A stretch of 11,433 nt of DNA, taken from Acidobacteriota bacterium (GTDB taxonomy: Bacteria; Acidobacteriota; Terriglobia; UBA7540). Below the pieces are notes generated by a model, which saw only the letters and a program-made list of their open reading frames with translations, did not search any database and was not told the DNA's origin. Positions 1 to 5,735 of the stretch are shown in pieces. The translations under genes and the position numbers were made by a program. Position 1 is the stretch's first letter; each line of letters starts with the position of its first letter. The DNA lies in contig JAJYNF010000170.1 of assembly GCA_021786455.1 (NCBI GenBank), positions 1 to 11,433 of the forward strand. Reading direction: 5' to 3'.

Positions 1-209
1 GACCGAAAAGAGCGACTCCGAACTCTCCGGCCCCGTTTTTTCACGCTTGATCGCATGCGCATCTCAAAAATCATCCGTTTTGCAGCGCCCTGCTAGACAT
101 AAGTCTAGAGTCAAGAAATTGTCTTACAGCCGGCACGACGGGCCAGAGGCTCACTTTCCCTGCCCCAGCAGACCTTTCGTTTGGATTCCACGCAAAGAGA
201 GTCACGCTT
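1..209. other. Left-edge non-coding stretch, no supported gene
   Basis: No reading frame here looks like a protein. A 62-codon frame from 47 is rich in Arg, Ser and His, with no domain or ribosome site. The only structure seen is a perfect inverted repeat CTAGAC-ATAA-GTCTAG at 93-108, with AGTCAA (TTGACT on the - strand) beside it at 109-114. It may be the regulatory region of a gene lying to the left of the window, but that gene is not visible. Confidence 0.4.
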
Positions 210-238
210 TTGCTCGCCGCGCGTCAGAGTGCTAAAAT
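210..238 (+). promoter_or_regulatory. Candidate sigma70-type promoter with extended -10
   Basis: A -35 box TTGCTC (210-215) and a -10 box TAAAAT (233-238) are separated by 17 bases, with TG one base before the -10 (TGCTAAAAT). Transcription would begin near 245 and run toward the small membrane-protein gene at 413, leaving a leader of roughly 165 bases. No clear riboswitch fold or leader peptide was recognised in that leader. The assignment rests on consensus match only. Confidence 0.5.
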
Positions 239-412
239 ATCAGGGTATCCTAAGTTCTCCCACGCGCGCTTCGTAGGTTTCCTTTCGGAACCCGCGGTTC
301 CAGAGTGAAGCGAGGGCGACGGCGAGGCAGAGCTTCCTGTTTCGAAAAATGACTTCGGGCCAATCAAGGAACAGGGAGCAAAATATAACGGCGGCAATGG
401 CAGAGGCGAGAA

Positions 413-682
413 TTGAAACCGACCGGGCAAACCGCACACGAGGATGATCTCAAAAACGACTACCAGGCCAACGGAGAGCCCATCAGCTTAGAGCACCCGG
501 AAGAGGCGCTTTCGGTGCTCGAAGCAGACCAGCTCGTTGCGGCGAAGCAGAGGACTCGATTCGGCAGGCGGAAACTATCGCGCTCGGTAAGGATGTTGCT
601 CTGGGGGCTGAGAATTTACGTTGTCATCATGCTGATCATTGTCCTGATCTCCGTCCTTCGCGCTTTGCGTGGAAATCCCTAA
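413..682 (+). CDS. Small single-pass membrane protein, unknown function
   Basis: An 89-residue protein that I do not recognise. Residues 1-46 are acidic and polar, 47-60 are strongly basic (RTRFGRRKLSRSVR), and 62-83 form one hydrophobic helix, followed by a short tail. By the positive-inside rule the N-terminal part should be cytoplasmic, giving a tail-anchored-like topology. The start is TTG at 413, with GAGG at 403-406 as a plausible ribosome site. A candidate promoter lies at 210-238. The competing - strand frame (437-240) has a hydrophobic run but no ribosome site and overlaps the promoter, so the + reading is preferred. Nothing in it indicates a partner or pathway. Confidence 0.5.
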   Translation: MKPTGQTAHEDDLKNDYQANGEPISLEHPEEALSVLEADQLVAAKQRTRFGRRKLSRSVRMLLWGLRIYVVIMLIIVLISVLRALRGNP

Positions 683-751
683 GGGCGTTCGCTTGTACCA
701 TCCGTGGCGTATTCTTTACCGGCCCCGTGCGAGCCGCAGTGAAGTAATGTT

Positions 752-780
752 TTGTACTCCGAAGCAAATGCAACGATAAG
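752..780 (+). promoter_or_regulatory. Candidate promoter for the aldo/keto reductase gene
   Basis: TTGTAC (752-757) and GATAAG (775-780) are 17 bases apart, which would start transcription near 787, about 17 bases before the ATG at 804. The -35 box matches only the TTG half of the consensus and the -10 box matches four of six positions, so this is a moderate call. No Shine-Dalgarno sequence is visible before the ATG. Confidence 0.35.
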
Positions 781-803
781 CCGCGTGTCCGAGCGGTTGC
801 GTC

Positions 804-1910
804 ATGCTGATTCCAGGCTTTGCCACATCCGAAGGCACGCTCCGTTTGCGTGGCCGTTTTGATGACCGGTTGCCGGGCCACTTTCGTGAAAGCCGGGGGT
901 TATGGCTTTCTTCAATCGGGCTCGGTACCTATCTTGGCCAGCCGACGCCACAATATGACTCGCTTTACCGCGAAGCCATTATCAAGGCATGCGAGCTGGG
1001 GACGAACGTCCTGGACACCGCTATCAATTACCGCCACATGCGGAGCGAGCGGATCATCGGTGAGGCGCTCAAGACGCTGGTAACGGCTGGCACGCTCCGC
1101 CGCGATGAGGTTTTTGTGGCCACGAAAGGCGGTTTTTTCGCCTATGAGGGTGAAGTTCCGAGCGACCCGCGGGCCTATTTTGAAGAGCGGTTGATTCGCC
1201 CCGGCCTCATCGAACCCGGGGAAGTGGCCGCCGGTTGCCACGCCATGTCCCCGCGCTATCTCGCCAACCAAATCGAAGTCAGCCGCCGCAACCTACGCCT
1301 GGAGACGATTGATCTCTACTACGTTCACAATCCGGAAACGCAACTGCATGAGGTGGCGCGGGAGGAGTTCGATCGCCGGCTCGGAAAGGCGTTTGAGGCG
1401 CTTGAAGCGGCAGTTGCCGAAGGTAAAATCCGGATGTACGGTCTGGCCACGTGGAACGCATTTCGGGTGCTGCCCGAATCGCCCGACGCAATGTCGCTCG
1501 TACGCGCGCTCGAGCTGGCTCGGAGAGCGGGAGGAAAAGACCATCATTTTCGGGCTGTCCAGTTGCCGTTTAATCTGGCTATGACGGAGGCGTTCCAAAC
1601 CCGCGCGCAGTCCGTGAATGGCCGCCGGGCTTCTCTGTTGGAGGCAGCCGAAACGGAGGGTCTAATGGTATTCACCAGCGCAACCCTATTGCAAAGCCGC
1701 CTCGTGGGGAATCTGCCGGAGCCGCTTGCCCAACGCTTTCATGGACTTCAGACCGACGCCCAGCGCGCGTTGCAATTTGCCCGATCGGCCCCAGGCGCGA
1801 CTGCCGCGCTTGTCGGGATGAGCCGCGCGGACCATGTGGTCGAAAACCTGGCAACAGCGGCGGTTCCGCCGCTCACACATCAAGAGTTCTACGCCGTATT
1901 CGAGGAGTGA
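804..1910 (+). CDS. Aldo/keto reductase family oxidoreductase
   Basis: A 368-residue protein of the aldo/keto reductase superfamily, a TIM-barrel that reduces aldehydes or ketones, usually with NADPH. The catalytic tetrad is complete: D71 and Y76 in LDTAINYR, K108 in VATKGG, and H175 in YYVHN. The GLGTYLG segment near residues 39-45 is the usual first barrel strand, and a Gly-Leu-Ala-Thr-Trp strand follows near 213-217. The stretch after the Lys strand (about 112-150) is longer than in typical members and could be a substrate loop. Length is somewhat above the usual 280-340, partly because about 30 residues precede the barrel, so the true start might be later. It is cytosolic and has no signal peptide. 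The substrate cannot be told from sequence. The gene stands alone, 145 bases before the next. Confidence 0.9.
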   Translation: MLIPGFATSEGTLRLRGRFDDRLPGHFRESRGLWLSSIGLGTYLGQPTPQYDSLYREAIIKACELGTNVLDTAINYRHMRSERIIGEALKTLVTAGTLRRDEVFVATKGGFFAYEGEVPSDPRAYFEERLIRPGLIEPGEVAAGCHAMSPRYLANQIEVSRRNLRLETIDLYYVHNPETQLHEVAREEFDRRLGKAFEALEAAVAEGKIRMYGLATWNAFRVLPESPDAMSLVRALELARRAGGKDHHFRAVQLPFNLAMTEAFQTRAQSVNGRRASLLEAAETEGLMVFTSATLLQSRLVGNLPEPLAQRFHGLQTDAQRALQFARSAPGATAALVGMSRADHVVENLATAAVPPLTHQEFYAVFEE

Positions 1911-1967
1911 CCCTCGTCCGAGCAAAAATTGTGTCGCCGGAAAGCGCTCACCCGCTCGCCGCGCCTC

Positions 1968-1996
1968 TTGACAATTTCGATTGGACAGAGCAACTT
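1968..1996 (+). promoter_or_regulatory. Perfect -35-like box upstream of the DHH gene
   Basis: TTGACA at 1968-1973 is a perfect -35 consensus on the correct strand, about 85 bases before the ATG at 2056. The -10 region is poor (CAACTT or AACTTA at 17-18 bases), so an activator or a different sigma contact would be needed. A weak call. Confidence 0.25.
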
Positions 1997-2055
1997 AACA
2001 GGTTTCAAGCTATGTGGGCGCGGAGCGTGCGGGAGGGCGCATAGGGTAGAAGGCG

Positions 2056-3018
2056 ATGCGGGTACGTGTTTGCTTCCATAATCGGTGCTTCGACGGAGCG
2101 TGTTCGGCAGCGGTCTTCACGCGGTTCTATCGAGCGGTGGTGACGCCCAAGGTGGAATTTGATTACCGTGGCTTAATTCACCGGGCTGGCCAGCTTTTCG
2201 ACGAGTCGAGCTTCGATGGCGACGAAAACGCCATCGTGGATTTCAAGTACTCCAGCTCGCCCCGGCTCACTTGGTGGTTCGACCATCATCAGAGCGCGTT
2301 TCTGACCGAGGCGGACGCCGAGCATTTCCGGCGCGACCAAAGCGGCAAAAAGTTTTTTGGCCCGGAATTCCTTTCCTGCACCAAGTTGATTGCGCACATC
2401 GCCGCAACCCGATTCAATTTCCACGCTTCCGATTTGGACGAGCTGGTCTATTGGGCGGACTTAATTGACGGAGCGCAATATCTTGATGCCAAAATGGCGG
2501 TCGAAATGCGCGATGCCGCGACCGAGCTCACCTTGGTGATTGAAGGCACAGCCGACCCCGGCTTCCTTCCGCGGCTGATTCCCATGCTGGCCTCGCAGCC
2601 GCTCGCTGAAATTGTCGCTTTGCCGGAAATCCGCCAAAGGTTCGAGCGGCTCTACGCGCAGCACCTTCAGACTATTGAAGTGATTCGACGCAACGCCGAG
2701 CTCGAGGAAGGCGTGCTTTTTATTGACCTATCGAATCAAGACCTCGAAGGCTTCAGCAAGTTTATTCCCTATTATCTGTTTCCCGAGGCAGTTTATAACG
2801 TGGCGCTGAGCCGTTCGGAAGAACGGATCAAGATTGCCGTGGGCACTAATCCCTGGAATCCTGCCCCGAAAAGCGCGAATCTCGCGAGTATTTGCGAGCG
2901 GTTTGGCGGCGGCGGCCATGCCAAAGTAGCGGCCATTTCACTGCCCCCGACCGAGCTCGAGCAGGGCCGCCGCGTGGCGGCGGAAATTACCCGCGAACTC
3001 CGCTCTCTGCGAAGTTGA
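2056..3018 (+). CDS. DHH/DHHA1-type phosphoesterase
   Basis: A 320-residue protein of the DHH superfamily: Mn-dependent phosphoesterases that include RecJ, NrnA/NrnB nanoRNases and cyclic-dinucleotide phosphodiesterases. Visible motifs are motif I HNRCFDG (H8, D13), motif II VDFKYS (D62), the name-giving D75-H76-H77, and WADLIDGA (D134, D138). The C-terminal DHHA1 substrate-binding motif is GGGGHAK (284-290). In motif I the first Asp of the usual H-x-x-x-D-x-D-G pattern is not present; a Cys (C11) precedes the remaining DG. ATG at 2056 follows AGAAGG at 2048-2053, with unusually tight spacing. The substrate is probably a short oligonucleotide or another phosphodiester, but this is inference. 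The gene ends 13 bases before the PP2C phosphatase and is probably co-transcribed with it. Confidence 0.88.
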   Translation: MRVRVCFHNRCFDGACSAAVFTRFYRAVVTPKVEFDYRGLIHRAGQLFDESSFDGDENAIVDFKYSSSPRLTWWFDHHQSAFLTEADAEHFRRDQSGKKFFGPEFLSCTKLIAHIAATRFNFHASDLDELVYWADLIDGAQYLDAKMAVEMRDAATELTLVIEGTADPGFLPRLIPMLASQPLAEIVALPEIRQRFERLYAQHLQTIEVIRRNAELEEGVLFIDLSNQDLEGFSKFIPYYLFPEAVYNVALSRSEERIKIAVGTNPWNPAPKSANLASICERFGGGGHAKVAAISLPPTELEQGRRVAAEITRELRSLRS

Positions 3019-3031
3019 TCTCGGACAAGCC

Positions 3032-3949
3032 ATGAGCCTAGAAGCGGCGGCCAGCGAATGGACGGTCTTCGGCCTGACCGACGTCGGCCGAGTGCGAAAG
3101 AACAACGAGGACCATTTCGCCGTTACCGACCTCTCAACCGGCGACGCCGGGCTCGAACCGGCTGAACGCCGCTATCTTCTGGGTCCGCCCGGTTTGCTTC
3201 TCCTGGTTGCCGACGGCATGGGGGGTGAAGCCTCGGGAGAGGTGGCCAGCAAAATCTGCGTGACCGTCGTCCCCCTGCGGCTGCGCGATGCCTTGCAGGC
3301 AGCCGAGTCCCTGGATGACCTCACCTTTGTTCGCGCGCTGGTCGGCGCCTTGGCCGATGCGAACCGGGCGGTTTTCGAGAAGGCGCAGACATCGCCCCTT
3401 TTTTACGGCATGGGCACCACGGCCACAGCCGCTGGCCTTTTTGGCTCTCGGCTTTTTGTCGGGCAAGTTGGTGATTCCCGCGCTTACCTTCAGCGTGGCC
3501 CGCGGTTGGTTCAACTGACCCGTGATCAAACCTTCCTGAATTATCTGGCCGATATTGGCGCCCCCGTGCCCGATGACCTTGAGTCTGACAGCCGGCGCAA
3601 CATTTTGACTCAGGCTGTCGGCACTTCGCCCGCGCTCGATGTAAAAGTCACCTCAGTGGACCTGTGCCGCGGCGACCGTATTTTGCTTTGTAGCGATGGA
3701 TTGTACTCGATGGTTCGAGCGCCGGAGCTTAAGGCCCTGCTGATCCGACCCGCCTCTCTCACGGATACCTGCCGGGCGCTGGTAAAGGCGGCCAACGCGC
3801 GCGGCGGGAACGACAACATCACCGTGATTCTAGCGGAAGGAAGCGGCCACGGACTGCCCGAAACCGGAGGCGAGCCGCAGCCGCAGGAGTTCAAGCTGCC
3901 CGCTCCGACGCCGGCAGGCCCCTCAGCCAACCGGCCACTTCGTCCATAG
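3032..3949 (+). CDS. PP2C-type serine/threonine protein phosphatase
   Basis: A 305-residue metal-dependent phosphatase of the bacterial PP2C (Stp/PrpC) group, which removes phosphate from proteins modified by Hanks-type kinases. The signature motifs appear in order: D17-V-G-R20 and NNED (24-27), VADGMGG with metal ligand D61, MGTT (127-130), VGDSR with D148, LTRDQT (162-167), NILTQAVG (190-197), CSDG with D222, and GGNDN with D261. All metal-binding Asp residues are present, so the enzyme should be active. A Pro- and Gly-rich tail of about 35 residues follows the domain. It is cytosolic, with no membrane segment. No kinase or FHA gene is visible nearby, which is common for these phosphatases to have. 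The 13-base gap after the DHH gene suggests one transcript. Confidence 0.93.
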   Translation: MSLEAAASEWTVFGLTDVGRVRKNNEDHFAVTDLSTGDAGLEPAERRYLLGPPGLLLLVADGMGGEASGEVASKICVTVVPLRLRDALQAAESLDDLTFVRALVGALADANRAVFEKAQTSPLFYGMGTTATAAGLFGSRLFVGQVGDSRAYLQRGPRLVQLTRDQTFLNYLADIGAPVPDDLESDSRRNILTQAVGTSPALDVKVTSVDLCRGDRILLCSDGLYSMVRAPELKALLIRPASLTDTCRALVKAANARGGNDNITVILAEGSGHGLPETGGEPQPQEFKLPAPTPAGPSANRPLRP

Positions 3950-4011
3950 AAACCTCAGCTTGGCAATTCCAACGACGATCCCCGCCGGCTCGCTGCCGCT
4001 CAATTCTTCCC

Positions 4012-4105
4012 TCACCATCGAATCATATCATCACGCGCTCGCCAGGCGACCGCGCGCATGGCCAGCACAGCGATGACGTTGACCATCAGGATGATGAATT
4101 CGAGC
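4012..4105 (-). pseudogene. Orphan fragment of a second Nramp-type transporter gene
   Basis: Bases 4056-4105 match 5906-5955, inside the intact Nramp gene, at 46 of 50 positions on the same strand. Read on the - strand the fragment encodes LEFIILMVNVIAVLAM, against LEFIILTVNVIAVLAM in the transporter (residues 414-429). Beyond the Met the similarity breaks down and the frame ends at a TGA at 4014-4012. The 5' side stops two bases before the GTAG of the left REP pair. Three of the four differences are silent third-codon changes. The piece therefore seems to come from a once-functional, diverged Nramp gene rather than a fresh copy of the neighbour. It cannot be functional. Confidence 0.75.
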
Positions 4106-4107
4106 CC

Positions 4108-4195
4108 GTAGCGCAGACCTGCTTTCCAAGGTCTGCGGCTTTTGTGCTGTTCACCGACGAAATGCCGCGGACCTTGAACAACGGGTCCGCGCTAC
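4108..4195. repeat. Inverted REP pair (BIME-like), copy 1
   Basis: The element is 88 bases long. It opens with GTAG (4108-4111), followed at once by hairpin CGCAGACCT/AGGTCTGCG (4112-4120 and 4129-4137, 8-base loop). A 24-base linker comes next, then hairpin CGCGGACC/GGTCCGCG (4166-4173 and 4184-4191), closing with CTAC (4192-4195), which is GTAG on the other strand. A 5' GTAG next to a hairpin is the mark of REP sequences recognised by RAYT enzymes, and two inverted REPs make a BIME. Bases 4106-4198 recur at 4782-4874 with 2 differences in the 88-base core. Its right end is 14 bases from the RAYT stop codon. Confidence 0.9.
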
Positions 4196-4209
4196 CTTAC
4201 TGTCGCTTT

Positions 4210-4731
4210 TCATATCCGCGCGCGCTCGTCGGCTGGCAGTCTCGGACGATCAATGCACAATCCGCAACGCCGCTTCTGTTCCTCCCCTCTGGCGCCCGAA
4301 TATTCATGCACACTCGACCACTTCCATTCCTGCGGAGTTCTCACCAAACCACGCCGAACCGGATTGAGGTGAATGTATTCGACCGTTTCCCCGTACTCTT
4401 TCACCGTTCTCAATGCCCGGTCGAAAAATCGCCCCTGCCACAACTCGCCCGCTTCGCGCCGGCCCAGGTTGATGGCAATCGTGGAGCTTACCTTGACGGC
4501 CTGAAGGACGCGCGAAATGCTCAGCGGATGCGGCGAGTAAATGATGGCGTGCCAGTGGTCTGGCAAGAAGGCCCAAGCCGTCAGCCCGAAACCGTGCTTC
4601 GAGCGCATGCGGGCCAGGGCATCGGCCAGACGCTCAAAGTCGCCCTCACGAAGTTTCGTCCTGGATTTCAGTAGGCAGACCGTGGCAAAAATGTACCGAT
4701 CGTAGAGGAATGGGCGGCGCAAGCGCGACAC
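4210..4731 (-). CDS. REP-associated tyrosine transposase (RAYT, Y1/HUH)
   Basis: A 173-residue, apparently complete Y1-transposase-like protein (IS200/IS605-related Y1_Tnp fold). The HUH metal site is in FLPDHWHAII (H59, H61) and the single catalytic Tyr is Y119 in VEYIHLNPVRRGLV, the most recognisable RAYT signature. EWKWSSVHEY (135-144) also matches the family. RAYTs cut and rejoin single-stranded REP DNA at the GTAG next to the hairpin and are thought to spread REPs. The start is GTG at 4731, because an in-frame TAG lies only three codons upstream; no clear ribosome site is seen. BIME copies lie 14 bases past the stop and 52 bases before the start, so enzyme and likely substrates travel together. 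The last 25 residues are basic and family-variable. The catalytic residues are intact. Confidence 0.93.
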   Translation of the reverse strand: MSRLRRPFLYDRYIFATVCLLKSRTKLREGDFERLADALARMRSKHGFGLTAWAFLPDHWHAIIYSPHPLSISRVLQAVKVSSTIAINLGRREAGELWQGRFFDRALRTVKEYGETVEYIHLNPVRRGLVRTPQEWKWSSVHEYSGARGEEQKRRCGLCIDRPRLPADERARI

Positions 4732-4783
4732 GCCGTCAATCTAGCCGAGCTCAAATTTCCATGCAACACCTCAAACAGCAACC

Positions 4784-4871
4784 GTAGCGCACACCTGCTT
4801 TCCAAGGTCTGCGGCTTTTGTGCTGTTCACCGACGAAATGCCGCGGACCTTGAACAACAGGTCCGCGCTAC
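4784..4871. repeat. Inverted REP pair (BIME-like), copy 2
   Basis: A second 88-base copy, exactly 676 bases to the right of the first and in the same orientation. GTAG (4784-4787) is followed by hairpin CGCACACCT/AGGTCTGCG (4788-4796, 4805-4813), where one base (C4792) now breaks the stem. After the linker comes hairpin CGCGGACCT/AGGTCCGCG (4842-4850, 4859-4867), which here is a perfect 9 base pairs, and then CTAC (4868-4871). With copy 1 it forms a direct repeat around the RAYT gene (4106-4198 and 4782-4874). Part of it, 4827-4874, is read as the C-terminus of the zinc-ribbon protein. Confidence 0.9.
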
Positions 4872-5417
4872 CTTGCTCCGCTGGTCGTGCGCAGCCCGCT
4901 TAGCCTCAAGGTAGGCGGAGATTTGTTCATCGGTTGCGGCCCCGCCTGACTGTTGGAGAAACTCGACGACATAATAGTGGTCGCCCCCCGGCACGGCGGC
5001 CATATCCCGACCGACCGCCCACAGTCCGCACCAGCACACCGGGAACTTGCAACCGGGGATGGGAACCCGGAAGTCCCGTCGCCTCGACGGGAGGAAACAG
5101 AAGAATTTGAACTTTCTGCACTCATCACAGGCATCGTCGAGGCAGACGAACTCCCAATACGCGATCCAGAGCTCGTCCGGCAGTTCGCCATCTCCGTCGT
5201 TGAAGCTAAACGGCCTCGGGAGCGTCGCGTCACAGTGCATACAGGCGATACGCCCGCCCTGGGCGATTGCCCCGCACCTTTCGCACTTGACCTCCTTCGG
5301 CTTTATCCGCTCCTCCGGCGGCTCGAAAATCGCTGGGAGGTCGGGCAGGGTTGCGTTGCACGCTGTGCACGCGAGCCGCACGGGGAATGCTTTCCTTCCA
5401 CATTTAACGCAGAACAT
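4827..5417 (-). CDS. Tandem zinc-ribbon protein, tail replaced by REP DNA
   Basis: A 196-residue protein of unknown function. Residues 3-25 and 45-67 are two copies of one module, C-x2-C-G-x9-A-C-x2-C-x-A-T-L-P (C3, C6, C17, C20 and C45, C48, C59, C62), with identical spacing; each should bind one zinc. A further Cys-rich part follows (C92, C97, C100, C107, C123, C128, C130) and then an acidic/helical end, TDEQISAYLEAKRAAHDQR (162-180). From about residue 182 onward the codons lie inside REP pair copy 2, so the tail KVARTCCSRSAAFRR is repeat-derived and the native end is probably lost. ATG at 5417 lies six bases after the methylase stop, with GGGAGG about 14 bases upstream. Cytosolic. It could bind nucleic acid, but this is inference. 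Probably a decaying gene. Confidence 0.65.
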   Translation of the reverse strand: MFCVKCGRKAFPVRLACTACNATLPDLPAIFEPPEERIKPKEVKCERCGAIAQGGRIACMHCDATLPRPFSFNDGDGELPDELWIAYWEFVCLDDACDECRKFKFFCFLPSRRRDFRVPIPGCKFPVCWCGLWAVGRDMAAVPGGDHYYVVEFLQQSGGAATDEQISAYLEAKRAAHDQRSKVARTCCSRSAAFRR

Positions 5418-5423
5418 GCCGGT

Positions 5424-5693
5424 TTACCCGACCTCCCTTCGCAACCCCGACTCGCGCCCCCACTGCCACGTGTCCTCGAAGGCGGTGATTTGCGCGGCGG
5501 ATTCTTCGCCCGACTTTTCCTTGAAGAGCACGTTGTAAGTGGCGTTGGAATTGAACGGCGGGTCGAGGTAAATCAGGTCCACGGATTCGTCCGCCACGTG
5601 CTCGCGCAGAATCGTCAGGTTGTCGCCAAAGCCGCTCGCCCTTGCTCGCGGCCCTGAGCCCGTCGAAGGGTCTAGCTTGTTCTTCCACTCCAT
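5424..5693 (-). pseudogene. Truncated DNA methyltransferase (N4/N6, beta-type), N-terminal stub
   Basis: The reading frame encodes only the start of a site-specific DNA methyltransferase (N6_N4_Mtase family). FGDNLTILREHVADESVDLIYLDPPFNSN carries the catalytic motif IV (DPPF), and NATYNVLFKEKSGEE and AFEDTWQWG follow as in full-length members of several hundred residues. The frame then ends at TAA (5426-5424), so the target-recognition region and the AdoMet FxGxG motif, which come later in beta-class enzymes, are missing. ATG at 5693 (MEWKNKL) fits family N-termini; a GTG at 5711 would add six residues. A 14-residue insert, DPSTGSGPRARASG, sits between MEWKNKL and FGDNL and comes from a repeat. 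No activity is expected. It lies between the transporter and the zinc-ribbon gene on one strand. Confidence 0.8.
5631..5672. repeat. 42-base repeat inserted in frame in the methylase stub
   Basis: The insert contains GGCCCTGAGCCCGTCGAAGG (starts 5650), a sequence type met as a dispersed intergenic repeat in many bacterial genomes; read in protein it gives LDPSTGSG. It has partial dyad symmetry (CCCTT at 5639-5643 with AAGGG at 5666-5670, and GCTC/GAGC inside). Its 42-base length keeps the reading frame. That it is dispersed in this genome is prior knowledge of such repeats, since only one copy is in the window. Confidence 0.65.
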
Positions 5694-5735
5694 TGCCCTG
5701 AAGCTTACCACGGAATCCGGCTCGGGGCGCGCCGC

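Noticed and set aside
240..437. - strand frame with a hydrophobic stretch (SILASAIAAVIFCSLFLDW)
   Set aside because: It looks like a signal peptide but has a GTG start without a ribosome site, a non-protein-like remainder, and it overlaps the candidate + promoter and the TTG-started gene.
781..830. tRNA-like stretch GTGTCCGAGCGGTTG before the aldo/keto reductase ATG
   Set aside because: It resembles the D-arm of a Ser or Leu tRNA, but no matching acceptor stem, anticodon arm or T-arm (GTTCGA) follows at the right distance.
4144..4674. Long + strand frame opposite the RAYT gene
   Set aside because: It is the antisense of the RAYT gene and part of REP pair 1; the - strand has clear catalytic motifs and the + frame has none.
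4106..4874. CRISPR array or IS terminal inverted repeats
   Set aside because: There are only two direct copies 676 bases apart with a gene between, and each copy is itself a hairpin pair. This fits REP/BIME structure rather than spacers or DDE-type insertion-sequence ends.
4953..5657. Long + strand frames opposite the zinc-ribbon and methylase sequences
   Set aside because: The - strand reading has the paired CxxC modules and DPPF; the + translation has no recognisable pattern.
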